Source: Bog-532 sp963742865 | GTDB taxonomy: Bacteria > Actinomycetota > Actinomycetes > Streptosporangiales > Streptosporangiaceae | Reading direction: 5' to 3' | Assembly: GCA_963742865.1 (NCBI GenBank) | Contig: CAVUNW010000076.1 | Coordinates: 30,599 to 94,598 of the forward strand | Length of the DNA stretch: 64,000 nucleotides | In this document: in pieces, positions 46,167 to 58,541 of the stretch | Layout: each line of letters opens with the position of its first letter | How positions within the stretch are numbered: position 1 is the stretch's first letter | Position numbers and translations under genes: made by a program | Notes under the pieces: generated by a model | Seen by the model: the letters and a program-made list of their open reading frames with translations, nothing else | Told to the model about the DNA's origin: nothing | Database searches by the model: none

Positions 46167-47179
46167 CCATCGAATTCACCCTGCCCGCCGATCTCGAGGC
46201 GCACGATCCGCCGGAGAGCCGGGGCACGCCACGGGACGGCGTGCGGATGCTGGTCAGCCGGCGCGCGGCGGACAGATCAGCCACCACGAGTTCGGCGACC
46301 TGCCCGGGCTGCTGCTGCCCGGCGACCTGATCGTGGTCAACACGTCGGGCACGCTGCCCGCCGAGGTCCGCGCCGGGGGCACGCTGGCCGTGCACTTTTC
46401 CACTCCCCTGCCGGACGGTGGCTGGCTGGTCGAGCTGCGCACGATCGCCGGGACGGCGACCATACCGAACGGCACCGGGGAGGCCGGGGAGATGATCCGG
46501 CTGCCCGGCGGGGCGCGGGCTGACCCTCGCCGGCGGGTCACCGGCCGTCTCTGGCGGGCCCGGCTGTCCACCGCGGTAGTGCCGTACCTACTCCGGCGCG
46601 GCGTCCCGATCCGCTACTCCTACGTCCAGCAGGAGTGGCCGCTGGAGGCGTACCAGACCGTCTTCGCGACCCGGCCGGGCAGCGCGGAGATGCCCAGCGC
46701 GAGCCGGCCGTTCACCCCGGAGGTGGTGACCCGGCTGGTGGCGCGCGGGGTCACGTTCGCCCCGCTGACCCTGGACACCGGCGTGTCCTCGCTGGAGGGC
46801 GACGAAGAGCCGTATCCCGAGCCGTACGACGTGCCGCCCGCCACCGCGCGGCTGGTCAACCTGACCCGGCGGAGCGGGGGGCCGGGTCATCGCGGCCGGG
46901 ACCACGGTGGTGCGCGCGCTGGAGACCGCCGCCCGGGCGCGGCCCGCCGGGGACGGCATGGTGACGGCGTCCGCGGGCTGGACCGGCCACGTGGTGACGC
47001 CGCCGCACCGGATCCTGGCCGTCGACGGCCTGCTGACCGGGCTGCACGAGCCGCGGTCGTCGCACCTGCGGATGCTGGCGGCGTTCGCCGGCCGGCGCTG
47101 CTGAGCCGCTGCTACGCGGCGGCCGCGGAAGCGGTACCTGTGGCACGAGTTCGGGGACGTGCATCTGCTGCTCCCCTAG
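46163..47179 (+). CDS. queA: S-adenosylmethionine:tRNA ribosyltransferase-isomerase (frame broken several times)
   Basis: QueA transfers the ribosyl part of SAM to preQ1-tRNA to form epoxyqueuosine. The frame starts GTG 46163 (IEFTLPADLEAHDPPESRG). It slips near 46263 to reach LLLPGDLIVVNTSGTLPAEV, continues through YVQQEWPLEAYQTVFATRPG, SAEMPSASRPFT and the LDTGVSSLE segment, and slips near 46878. It goes on with TTVVRALETAARA and GWTGHVVTPPHR. Two more slips near 47098 and 47135 give the typical end YLWHEFGDVHLLLP. It resembles the actinobacterial QueA subgroup. Confidence 0.83.
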
Positions 47180-47209
47180 CGAGCCCGGCCAGGTAGCGTT
47201 ACTGCCGCG

Positions 47210-48403
47210 ATGAATGCCACTCGGACCACGCTGCTGATCACCCTGACCGGCCGGGACCGGCCGGGCGTCACATCCCGCCTGTTCGCCGCGCTGACCGGGC
47301 ACGACCTCAGCGTGCTCGACATCGAGCAGGTCGTCATCCGCGGCCGGCTGGTCCTCGGGGTGCTGTGCGCCTCCGCCGGGCCGCCGGACCTGACCGCCAT
47401 CCACCGGCAGGTCGCCGCGCTGGCCGCCGATCTGGGGCTGGACGCGGAGATCACCACCGGCTCGCGGGACGCGCCGCGGCGGCGGGGGCGGCTGCACGTC
47501 AGCCTGCTCGGCAGCCCGCTGTCTCCCGGGGCCGTGGCGGCCATCGCCGGCCGGATCGCGGCCAGCGGGGCCAACATCGACCGGATCACCCGGCTGGCCC
47601 AGGACCCGGTGACCTGCATCGAGATGGACGTGTCCGGCGCCGACCCGGCCCCGCTGCGGTCGGAGCTGGCCCACGAGGCCGCGCAGCAGCAGGTGGACGT
47701 GGCCGTGCAGCACGGCGGCCTGCAGCGGCGGGCCATGCGGCTGATCGTGATGGACGTCGACTCGACGCTCATCCGCGACGAGGTCATCGACCTGCTCGCC
47801 GCGCGGGCCGGGTGCGCCGCGGAGGTCGGCGAAGGTCACCGAGGCCACGATGCGGGGTGACCTGGACTTCGAGGCGTCGCTGCGGGAACGGGTGGCCCTG
47901 CTCGCCGGGCTGGGCGAGGACGTGCTCGGCGACGTGCCGGCGCCAGCTCCGGCTCACGCCCGGGGCCCGCACGCTGATCAGGACGCTGAAGCGGCTCGGC
48001 TACCGGTGCGGGATCGTCAGCGGCGGCTTCACCCAGATCATCGACCCGCTGGCCGCCGAGCTCGGCATCGATTACGTGGCCGCCAACGTGCTGGACATCG
48101 CGGGCGGCAAGCTGACCGGCCGGCTGTCCGGCCCGGTCATCGATCGGCCGGGGAAGGCGGCGGCGCTGCGGCGGTTCGCGGAGCAGGCCGGAGTCCCGCT
48201 GACGCAGGCGGTCGCGGTCGGCGACGGCGCCAACGACCTGGACATGATCGCGGCGGCCGGGCTGGGGATCGCGTTCAACGCCAAGCCCGTCGTCCGGGAC
48301 GCGGCCGACACCGCGCTCGAGCCTCCCCTACCTGGACACGGTGCTGTACCTGCTGGGCATCTCCAGCGACGAGGTGGAAGCGGCCGACGTCGCGGAGGCC
48401 TGA
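47210..48403 (+). CDS. serB: Phosphoserine phosphatase with N-terminal ACT domains (frame broken three times)
   Basis: SerB makes serine from phosphoserine. Two ACT-like domains come first (TLLITLTGRDRPGVTSRLFA; RLHVSLLGSPLSPGAVAAIA). The HAD domain has motif I VMDVDSTLI. A slip near 47832 leads to RGDLDFEASLRERVALLAGL, a second near 47940 to IVSGGFTQIIDPLAAELGID and the metal site AVGDGANDLDMIAAAGLG. A third near 48323 leads to the end YLDTVLYLLGISSDEVEAAD. Repaired length is ~397 residues, normal for actinobacterial SerB. Confidence 0.88.
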
Positions 48404-48455
48404 CCCCGCGAGCTCAGCCAGGCCGCGGCCCAGCCGGCGAGCGTTCAACGCCGCC

Positions 48456-48490
48456 GGGCGGGCCCGCACGTTGATCGCGCGGGCCCGCCC
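48456..48490. terminator. Bidirectional terminator between serB and hppA
   Basis: GGGCGGGCCCGC and GCGGGCCCGCCC form a perfect 12-bp stem around an 11-base loop, located between the convergent serB and hppA ends. Confidence 0.8.
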
Positions 48491-48516
48491 TGGGTGGCGG
48501 TACGGTACGGCCCCGG

Positions 48517-50971
<2,455 letters not shown>

Positions 50972-51240
50972 TTCGTGTCCTCCTTGACCCTTAAGCCAGG
51001 CAACATGCCCGGTATGGGCGGGGCCGTGCGTTACGTAGATGCACAGGCCGCGCACCAGGCACGCCCGGGGCGGCGGTCCGCCGCACCCGGCGCCAGGCTG
51101 GTGGCGCATGCACTGAGTAGTGCCACCAAGACAGTGGCGGGAGTCTACGCAGGCCGGACGGCAATGGTAAAGACAGGCCGTTCCTAACCGTTTCGAGACG
51201 TTTCTGTAATAGAAACATAGCCGAACCGATATTTCACGGG

Positions 51241-51753
51241 TCAGCTGCCCCGAAACGGGATGGTTAGGTGAGCCGTAGACGCGGCGGGCCAGCTCATCCG
51301 CACGCTGAGCCCGGCTTCGGTCGACGACACCTGAACGTCGTCGGCCAGGCCCGAGATCACCGCGAGCCCGAACGCGGCCGGGAACGCGCCGTCCCTGGCC
51401 TCCGCGGGGACCGGGTGGAAGGGCGCCGGGCCGCCGTTCGTGGCGGACACGGCCGCCGTGTCCATGACCGGGGCGAACCCGCCCGCGTCCGGCCCGGCGT
51501 CCGGCGGGGCAGCGTCGGTCACCACGACCTCGAATCGCCCGCCCATGTCGGTCAGCTCGATCCGGACCGGCTCGGCGGGACAGTAGCGCCGGTGCGCCTC
51601 CACCGCCCGCGAGCAGGCCTCACCGACGGCGAGCCGGACCTCGTCCAGGAGTGTTTCCGCCACGCCGCTGCGGCGGGCGACGGCGGTGGCGACCAGCCGC
51701 GCCGTGCGGACGTGCGCGGGCAGCGGCGTGAACGTGACTTCTACGGTGGCCAT
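51241..51753 (-). CDS. Anti-sigma factor / ATP-binding (HATPase, SpoIIAB-RsbW-like) protein
   Basis: This 170-residue protein has the layout of RsbW-type serine kinases and anti-sigma factors: ARLVATAVARRSGVAETLLD, a degenerate N-box in EVRLAVGEACSRAVEAHRR, then VRIELTDMGGRFEVVVTDAA and a glycine-poor G2 region AFGLAVISGLADDV. It lies 25 bp downstream of the bldG-like gene, the conserved arrangement in Streptomyces, where the neighbouring protein is the partner switched by BldG. ATG 51753 is chosen at the start of homology. Confidence 0.85.
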   Translation of the reverse strand: MATVEVTFTPLPAHVRTARLVATAVARRSGVAETLLDEVRLAVGEACSRAVEAHRRYCPAEPVRIELTDMGGRFEVVVTDAAPPDAGPDAGGFAPVMDTAAVSATNGGPAPFHPVPAEARDGAFPAAFGLAVISGLADDVQVSSTEAGLSVRMSWPAASTAHLTIPFRGS

Positions 51754-51778
51754 CAGGAAGGAGTCAGCCCGCCGCGTG

Positions 51779-52147
51779 CTACTTCTCGGCTTTGCGGGCG
51801 GCGATGGCCTCATCCACCGTGTCGTGAATGCCGAAGACCTTCGTGAGCCCGGTGATGCGGAAGATCTTGAGGATCCGCTCCTGCGTGCAGACCAGGTCGA
51901 GGGAGCCGTCGTAGGCGCGCACGCGCTTAAGTCCCCCAACGAGGACACCTAGACCTGTAGAGTCGAGGAACTCAACCCTCTCCATGTTCACGACCAGGTT
52001 GTAGTTGTTCTTATTGACCAGATCGATCAGCAGCTCCCGGAGCCGAGGTGCGGTGTACACGTCGATCTCGCCCTCAACATCGACGACCTCGATGCCGTCC
52101 TGTGTGTGGTGACCTAGCTTCAGTTCCACAAAATCCTCCAGCGCCAT
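51779..52147 (-). CDS. bldG: Anti-sigma factor antagonist (STAS), BldG-like
   Basis: This 122-residue STAS-domain protein closely resembles Streptomyces BldG, which controls morphological development and antibiotic production by partner switching. The hallmarks are VDVEGEIDVYTAPRLRELL, the phosphorylatable Ser in VEFLDSTGLGVLVGGLKRVR, and QERILKIFRITGLTKVF. The neighbourhood (hppA and anti-sigma gene on one side, a DEAD-box helicase on the other) matches the bldG locus as I know it. ATG 52147 starts MALEDFVELKLG. Confidence 0.92.
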   Translation of the reverse strand: MALEDFVELKLGHHTQDGIEVVDVEGEIDVYTAPRLRELLIDLVNKNNYNLVVNMERVEFLDSTGLGVLVGGLKRVRAYDGSLDLVCTQERILKIFRITGLTKVFGIHDTVDEAIAARKAEK

Positions 52148-52240
52148 GCAGTCGTCGTCTCAGCGTCTCGCCCCGCCGCGCGGTCCGGCGGACCCGGGAC
52201 GCGGGATGATCCTCGGGGCATTCAACCACGCTCCGGTGTC

Positions 52241-54816
52241 ATGTCTATACGAAATCCATGGGCCCGGCACGCCGCGACGACAGATGAGGCACTGAAAACC
52301 TTGGCTTCGATCACCCCCCTGGTCCTGCCGGGACACGAGGCGGTCCGGCCGGGACACGGGACAGCGGCCGCTCTCGGCATGCTGCGCGAGGGCCAGCGGA
52401 CCGGCCTGCTCCTCCACCTCGAGCAGATCCCCGCCCGGGCCGGGATCCCGGCGCCCTGGCCGGACTGGGTCCCGGCCGGGATCATCGCGGCGCTCGGACG
52501 GCACGGGGTGGCCGTGCCGTGGTCCCACCAGGTGACGGCGGCCGATCACGCGCGGTCCGGCCGGAACGTGATCATCTCGACGGGCACCGCCTCCGGGAAA
52601 TCACTCGGCTACCTGCTACCCGCCCTGACCGGGATCGGTGAAGGCGGGACGGTGCTGTACATCGCGCCCACCAAGGCGCTGGCCGCCGATCAGCTGGCCG
52701 CGATCCGGGCGCTCGGCGTGCCCGGCGTCCGGGCGACCACGCTGGACGGTGACACCAGTGCCGGGGAACGGGCCTGGGCGCGATCGCACGCCGATTACCT
52801 GCTGACCAACCCGGACATGCTGCACCACGTGCTGCTGCCCCAGCACCGGCGGTGGTCCGGGTTCTTCAGCCGCCTGCGTTACGTGATCATCGACGAATGC
52901 CACGGCTACCGGGGGGTCTTCGGCTCGCACGTGGGCCACGTGCTGCGCAGGCTGCGCCGGGTGGCCGCGCACCACGCCCGGGACGCGCACCCGGTGTTCG
53001 TGCTGGCCTCCGCGACCGCCGGGCAGCCCGGCGAGACCGCGCGCCGGCTGACCGGCCTGGACGCCGAGGAAGTCACCGCCGACGGATCACCGCACGGCCC
53101 GGTGTCCTTCGCCATGTGGGAGCCGCCGCTGACCGAGGCCCGTGGCGAGGCGGGCGCGCCGGTACGCCGGACGGCGACCGCCGAGGCCGCCGAGCTGCTG
53201 GCCGGCCTGGTCCGCGAGGATGTCGCGACCCTGGCGTTCATCCGCTCACGCCGGGGCGCCGAAGCCGTGGCGCTGCACGCCAAACGGCTCCTCGCCGAGC
53301 AGGGGGCCACCGACCACGCCGGGCGCGTGGCGGCGTACCGGTCGGGTTACCTGGCCGAGGACCGGCGCGGCGTCGAGGCAGCGCTGCGCGGGGGCCGCCT
53401 CACCGGGCTGGCCACCACGACGGCCCTCGAACTGGGTATCAACATCACCGGCCTGGATGCGGTCCTCATCGCGGGCTGGCCGGGCACGAAGGCGTCGCTC
53501 TGGCAGCAGGCGGGCCGGGCCGGGCGCCGCGGCACCAGCGCGGTCGCGGTGCTGATCGCGCGGGACGACCCGCTCGACACCTACCTGGTCCATCACCCGG
53601 AGATCCTGCGTCATCCGGTCGAGGCCACCGTGCTCGATCCGGAGAACCCCTACGTCCTGGCGCCGCACCTGTGCGCGGCGGCGGCCGAGCTGCCGCTCAC
53701 CGACGCGGATCTCGCGATGTTCGGCCCGGGGCCGGCACCGTGGCCGACGATCTGTGCCGCCGTTCCCTGCTGCGCCGCCTGCCGTCCGGCTGGTACTGGA
53801 CCCGCCGCGCGCACGCAGCCCGGATGACCAGCCTGCGCGGCACCGGCGCGGAGCCCGTCAAGATCGTGGAGGAGACCACCGGGCGGCTGGTCGGCACCGT
53901 CGACGAGCCGTCCGCGCACGTCCTCGCGCATGACGGCGCCACCTACCTGCACCAGGGCGACACGTACCTGGTCAGCACGCTGGACCTGGCGGACGGGGTC
54001 GCCCTGGTCGGCCTGGGTGATCCGGGCTACGTGACGTCAGCGCGCCAGGTGACCGACATCGAGGTGATCGGCCCGCGGCGCCAGATGGAATGGGGCGATG
54101 CCCGGGTGTGCTTCGGCGATGTCGAGGTCACCCGGCAGGTCACCTCCTACACGCGGCGCCGGCCCGACAGCGGCCGCCCGCTGGGCGAGACCACCCCGCT
54201 GGACCTGCCGCCCCGGACGCTGTGCACGCGCGCGATGTGGTGGACGATTTCCGGCGCGCAGGCCGGGCGGCTCGCGGCCGCCGGAGTGGACCTGCCGGGG
54301 GCCGCGCACGCCGCTGAGCATGCCTCCATCGGCCTGCTCCCGCTGTTCGCGACCTGCGATCGCTGGGATATCGGCGGTGTCTCGACCGAGCTGCATCCCG
54401 CGACCGGGCGGCTGACCGTATTCGTCTACGACGGGCACGAGGGCGGGGCCGGATTCGCCGAACGCGGCTACGACGCCGCGGCGGCCTGGCTGACGGCCAC
54501 CCGCCAGGCGATCGCCTGCTGCGAGTGCGAGGCCGGCTGCCCGTCGTGCATCCAGTCACCGAAGTGCGGGAACGGGAACATGCCCCTGTCCAAGACCGGG
54601 GCCCTCGCCCTGCTGGACACGCTGCTTGCCAGCGGTAAGCCCCTGACCAGCCTGAATGCCGAAATGGGGGCGGCCCCCGCCGGGGGGGAGAGCGGGGGCC
54701 GCCGCACGGTCCGGCCCTGGGGGGGAGGAGCCGAACCGGCTTCTAGTAAAGCTTATCTCGAAACGGGCTCGCAAAGACACATCGGGACAACGGAGACCTT
54801 CCGCAAGAAAAATTAG
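52241..54816 (+). CDS. DEAD/DEAH-box helicase with C-terminal zinc-binding DUF1998 domain, MrfA-like (frame broken once)
   Basis: This superfamily 2 helicase belongs to the MrfA/YprA/Hrq1 group, which unwinds DNA 3'-5' and aids repair of cross-links. Motif I is ISTGTASGKSLGYLLP, motif Ia YIAPTKALAADQ, motif II VIIDECHGYRG (DECH), motif III LASATAG. The C-terminal RecA domain has TTALELGINITGLDAVLI and QQAGRAGRRG. After a slip near 53735 the frame continues to the Cys cluster CCECEAGCPSCIQSPKCGNG. The last ~45 residues run through a terminator hairpin, so the true end is probably nearer 54660. Confidence 0.88.
54669..54703 (+). terminator. Terminator hairpin at the helicase 3' end
   Basis: GGCGGCCCCCGC and GCGGGGGCCGCC form a perfect 12-bp stem with an 11-base loop. 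It falls inside the nominal end of the helicase frame, suggesting that the annotated C-terminal tail is not real. Confidence 0.7.
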
Positions 54817-54879
54817 AGCACAAGCCGCGCAATCTGGATAGCACGGGCGACGACGGATCCCTATAGCACGGCCGGAGAG

Positions 54880-55575
54880 ATGACGAGAAGCAGCGCCGCA
54901 TTCTTTGACCTCGACAAGACCCTGATCTCGAGATCAAGCACACTGGCGTTCACCCGTCCCTTCTACCGCGACGGCCTGATCTCCCGCTCGGCGATGATCC
55001 GCGGCACCTTTGCCCAGGCCATGTTCAGGCGGGCAGGCGCAGACCACGAATGGATGGAGCGCATCCGCACCCAGGCGAGCCAGCTCTGCCGGGGCTGGCA
55101 GGCGGAGCGGGTGCGCGAGATCGTCAGGACGAACCTCGACGACATCATCGTCCCGCACGTGTACGCGGAAGCCAGGTCACTTGTGTCCGGGCACCGCACG
55201 GCAGGCCGGGACGTCATTGTCGTCAGCGCGTCGGGTCATGAGGTGGTCGATCCGATCGCGGCCCTGCTCGGGGCGCACACGGTGATCGCGACGCAGATGG
55301 TCATCGCCGACGGCCGGTACACCGGCGACTTTGCCTTTTACGCCTACGGCGAAGCGAAGGCGGCCAGGATGCGCGAGCTGGCGGCCGAGCGCGGCTACCG
55401 GCTGGCCGACTGCTACGCCTACAGCGACTCCATCACCGACCTGCCGATGCTCGAGGCCGTGGGCCACCCGACCGCGGTCAATCCCGACCGGGCGCTGCGG
55501 CGCGTGGCGGCCGGACGTGGCTGGCCAGTCCTGTCCTTCCCGGAACCGGCGCGCGTGCGCCGGGGGCGCCAGTGA
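54880..55575 (+). CDS. HAD-family hydrolase (SerB/CicA-like, subclass IB)
   Basis: The phosphatase of 231 residues has HAD motif I AAFFDLDKTLI (nucleophile Asp about residue 10), motif II in VIVVSASGHEVVDPIAALLG, a conserved Lys in the EAKAARMRELA segment, and motif III YAYSDSITDLPMLEAVGHP. The pattern ATQMVIADGRYTG matches the CicA/IB group that includes lysophospholipid or phosphoserine-like phosphatases. The exact substrate is unknown. ATG 54880 sits near a GGAG. Confidence 0.9.
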   Translation: MTRSSAAFFDLDKTLISRSSTLAFTRPFYRDGLISRSAMIRGTFAQAMFRRAGADHEWMERIRTQASQLCRGWQAERVREIVRTNLDDIIVPHVYAEARSLVSGHRTAGRDVIVVSASGHEVVDPIAALLGAHTVIATQMVIADGRYTGDFAFYAYGEAKAARMRELAAERGYRLADCYAYSDSITDLPMLEAVGHPTAVNPDRALRRVAAGRGWPVLSFPEPARVRRGRQ

Positions 55576-55885
55576 CTCGGCGCCCGTTCACAGCCATTGA
55601 CTCAACCACCAGTTCACGGCATGTGAACACGCCTACCGATCGATGTCACGAATTGATTACGTCAGGGCCTTTACCGCGGCTGGCGTTCGTCGTAAAAAGG
55701 AGTCACGGACACCGAAACGTCCGGGCACGAAAGCCGGGAACCCACGCGCGACCAGCCACGAGAGGCTTGCCAGACCAGGAATGCCGCAGACGTTCTAGCG
55801 CCCAGACCGGCGCAGGCGGAGGCGATCTGGTCCGGCAAAAGGACAGGTGCACGCCTGGTACCCGCGGCGGACAGTGCATTGCGAC

Positions 55886-55906
55886 GGCGCCCCTTCCGGG
55901 GGCGCC
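55886..55906. terminator. Terminator-like hairpin in the acs upstream region
   Basis: GGCGCCCC-TTCCG-GGGGCGCC is a perfect 8-bp stem with a 5-base loop. It directly adjoins the tandem repeat and may be part of the same element. Confidence 0.5.
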
Positions 55907-55954
55907 GTTCGCATGCGGGGCGCCGTTCGCATGCGGGGCACCGTTCGCATCCCG
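55901..55954. repeat. Three 18-bp tandem repeats
   Basis: GGCGCCGTTCGCATGCGG occurs twice exactly (55901-55918 and 55919-55936), followed by a third, diverged copy GGCACCGTTCGCATCCCG (55937-55954) and a partial TCCGCATGCGG. Each unit contains the near-palindrome CGCATGCGG, so the array could bind a protein or form cruciforms. Confidence 0.85.
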
Positions 55955-56310
55955 TCCGCATGCGGAGACCGTCACGCCATGAAGTTGCCCCGATGCGAAC
56001 AGGTCACAGCCGGCTCCACCGAGCCCTAGCTGGACCTGTACCAGCGACGGGGTTGCGTATGGCGCTCTTGCGCCGGACGGGCGATAGCGCTGAACTGGTG
56101 GCGGACGCACGGTACCCATGAGGCGTGGCGGGCGGCCGTCTTCGGCTGCCCTCAGGCCCAAACCCGCGGCAGCAGGTGAGGAGGAGCTATTTCATCGCAG
56201 CGGTGAAACAATTACCCCCAAGGCTAAATTGCGCCAAATGCCGCAAATGCCGCGCACCAGCGGACGCAAACAGCTCGCCTCATTCAGTTAGCGTATGAAC
56301 GGAGTCAGCG

Positions 56311-58269
56311 TTGACCAAAGAGACTCTTTCCAATCTGCTGCAAGAATCACGCCGGTTTGACCCGCCGCCCGAGCTGGCCGCGCACGCCAACGTGTCGGCC
56401 GACGTCTACGCCGAGGCCGCTCGCGACCGCCTCGCGTTCTGGGCGGACAAGGCCCGCCGGCTTACCTGGGACGAGCCCTGGGACCAGGTCCTGGACTGGT
56501 CCCGCGCCCCGTTCGCCAAGTGGTTCACCGGCGGCAAGCTGAACGCCTCGGTCAACTGCGTCGACCGCCACGTGGCCGAGGGCCGCGGCAGCCGGGTCGC
56601 GTACTACTGGGAAGGTGAGCCCGGCGACGAGCGGGTCATCACCTACGCCGAGCTCAAGGACGAGGTATGCCGCGCCGCCAACGCGCTGACCGAGCTGGGC
56701 GTGCGCAAGGGCGACCGGGTGGCCATCTACATGCCGATGATCCCGGAGACCGTGGTCGCGATGCTCGCGTGCGCCCGGCTGGGGGCCCCGCACATGGTGG
56801 TCTTCGGCGGGTTCTCCGCCGACGCGCTCAGCTCCCGGATCCTCGACTGCGACGCGCACGTGGTGATCACCACCGACGGCGGGTACCGGCGCGGCAACGC
56901 CAGTGCGCTCAAGCCGGCCGTGGACGAGGCCCTGAAGATCTGCCCCGGCGTTCACTCGGTGCTGGTGGTCCGGCGGACCGGTCAGGACGTCGACTGGACC
57001 GAGGGCCGCGACGTGTGGTGGCACGACGTGGTGGACCGGCAGTCGCCCGAGCACTCGCCGGAGGCGCACGACGCGGAGCATCCGCTGTACGTGATGTACA
57101 CCTCGGGCACGACCGCCAAGCCCAAGGGCATCCTGCACACGACCGGCGGGTACCTGACCGGGGTCTCGTGGACGCACTACGAGGTCTTCGACATCAAGCC
57201 CGAGCAGGACATCTTCTGGACGGCCGCCGACATCGGCTGGGTGACCGGCCACTCCTACATCGTCTACGGCCCGCTCGCCAACGGCGCGACCTCGGTCATG
57301 TATGAGGGCACGCCGGACACACCGGACCGGGGCCGGTGGTGGGAGATCGTCAATAAGTACAAGGTCTCGATCCTGTACTGCGCGCCCACCGTGATCCGCA
57401 TGTTCATGAAGTGGGGCGAGGACATCCCGGCCAAGTACGACCTGTCCAGCCTGCGGCTGCTCGGCTCGGTGGGTGAGCCGATCAACCCGGAGGCCTACAT
57501 CTGGTACCGGCACAACATCGGCGGGGACCGCTGCCCGGTGGTGGACACCTGGTGGCAGACCGAGACCGGCTCCATCATGATCAGCCCGCTGCCCGGGGTG
57601 ACGGCCGGCAAGCCGGGTGCCGCCATGCAGGCCCTGCCCGGGATCGTGACCGACGTCGTGGACGACACCGGGCAGAGCGTGCCCAGCGGCGGCGGCGGAT
57701 TCCTGGTCATCAAGGAGCCGTGGCCGTCCATGCTCCGCACCATCTGGGGCGACGACGAACGGTACATCAAGACCTACTGGTCACGGTTCGACGGGATGTA
57801 CTTCGCCGGTGACGGCGCCAAGAAGGACGCCGACGGCGACCTGTGGCTGCTCGGCCGCGTGGACGACGTCATGCTCGTATCCGGTCACAACATCTCCACC
57901 ACCGAGGTGGAATCCGCGCTCGTCTCCCATCCCCGGGTCGCCGAGGCCGCCGTCGTGGGGGCCAACGACCCGGTCACCGGGCAGGCGATCGTCGCCTTCA
58001 CGATCCTGCGCGGGGACGGCGGGCAGGAGGACGACGACCTGGCCACCGAGCTTCGCAACCACGTCGCGCAGGTGCTCGGGCCGATCGCCCGCCCGCGGCA
58101 GATCCTGGTCGTCGCCGAGCTGCCGAAGACGCGGTCCGGCAAGATCATGCGGCGGCTGCTGCGTGACGTGGCTGAGAACCGGTCGCTCGGTGACGTGACG
58201 ACCCTGACCGACAGCGCGGTCATGGACCTCATCAAGGAACAGCTGCCCACCGCGAAATCCGACGAGTGA
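56311..58269 (+). CDS. acs: Acetyl-CoA synthetase
   Basis: AMP-forming acetyl-CoA synthetase of 652 residues activates acetate. The AMP-binding P-loop YTSGTTAKPKGILHTTGGYL is near residue 265. DTWWQTETGSIM binds the adenylate, and the C-terminal hinge and catalytic lysine lie in PKTRSGKIMRRLLRD, whose Lys is the usual acetylation target. The TTG start at 56311 is supported by GGAG 7 bases upstream; a nearby ATG at 56295 is out of frame. It ends before a very strong terminator. Confidence 0.96.
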   Translation: MTKETLSNLLQESRRFDPPPELAAHANVSADVYAEAARDRLAFWADKARRLTWDEPWDQVLDWSRAPFAKWFTGGKLNASVNCVDRHVAEGRGSRVAYYWEGEPGDERVITYAELKDEVCRAANALTELGVRKGDRVAIYMPMIPETVVAMLACARLGAPHMVVFGGFSADALSSRILDCDAHVVITTDGGYRRGNASALKPAVDEALKICPGVHSVLVVRRTGQDVDWTEGRDVWWHDVVDRQSPEHSPEAHDAEHPLYVMYTSGTTAKPKGILHTTGGYLTGVSWTHYEVFDIKPEQDIFWTAADIGWVTGHSYIVYGPLANGATSVMYEGTPDTPDRGRWWEIVNKYKVSILYCAPTVIRMFMKWGEDIPAKYDLSSLRLLGSVGEPINPEAYIWYRHNIGGDRCPVVDTWWQTETGSIMISPLPGVTAGKPGAAMQALPGIVTDVVDDTGQSVPSGGGGFLVIKEPWPSMLRTIWGDDERYIKTYWSRFDGMYFAGDGAKKDADGDLWLLGRVDDVMLVSGHNISTTEVESALVSHPRVAEAAVVGANDPVTGQAIVAFTILRGDGGQEDDDLATELRNHVAQVLGPIARPRQILVVAELPKTRSGKIMRRLLRDVAENRSLGDVTTLTDSAVMDLIKEQLPTAKSDE

Positions 58270-58313
58270 AACCCGGGGAGTAAGGCCAGCCCCGCTGGTC
58301 TGCAGACCTGTCC

Positions 58314-58355
58314 CGCGCCTGCGGCGTGGCCAAGCCTGGCCACGCCGCAGGCGCG
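58314..58355. terminator. Very strong terminator hairpin after acs
   Basis: A perfect 19-bp stem (from CGCGCCTGCGGCGTGGCCA to its exact complement) closes on a 4-base loop AGCC. It follows the acs stop by about 45 bases. Confidence 0.92.
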
Positions 58356-58356
58356 A

Positions 58357-58387
58357 ATTATGCCCGGTGCACGCCGCCCGGCATAAT
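58357..58387. promoter_or_regulatory. Inverted repeat upstream of the holin-like gene
   Basis: ATTATGCC and GGCATAAT are exact complements 15 bases apart. They are A/T-containing in a G+C-rich setting, and CATAAT resembles a -10 box. It may be an operator overlapping a promoter for the genes from 58542 on. Confidence 0.4.
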
Positions 58388-58541
58388 GATCCTTTACGGC
58401 GCGTGCCTCGTCGGCGATCACGGCCACGGACGCTAGCCTTGAACACGGCGGGTGCCGGGGTGAAACGGCGCCGGGTACGGGACGCGGCACCCATCCCGCG
58501 CGATGAGCGGATAGATCCAAGCGCACGATGGGAGAAAATAG

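Larger units (their letters stand above)
55576..56310. other. Long intergenic region upstream of acs, repeat and hairpin but no supported gene
   Basis: These 735 bases carry no convincing coding frame; open frames on both strands follow base composition or the tandem repeat. The region includes a terminator-like hairpin at 55886-55906 and a tandem repeat at 55901-55954. From about 56190 on there is an A/T-richer stretch (GTGAAACAATTACCCCCAAG) that likely holds the acs promoter. Confidence 0.5.

Noticed and set aside
55671..56161. Minus-strand frames with repeated CERRPACERR-like sequence
   Set aside because: The apparent protein repeats are produced by translating the 18-bp DNA tandem repeat.
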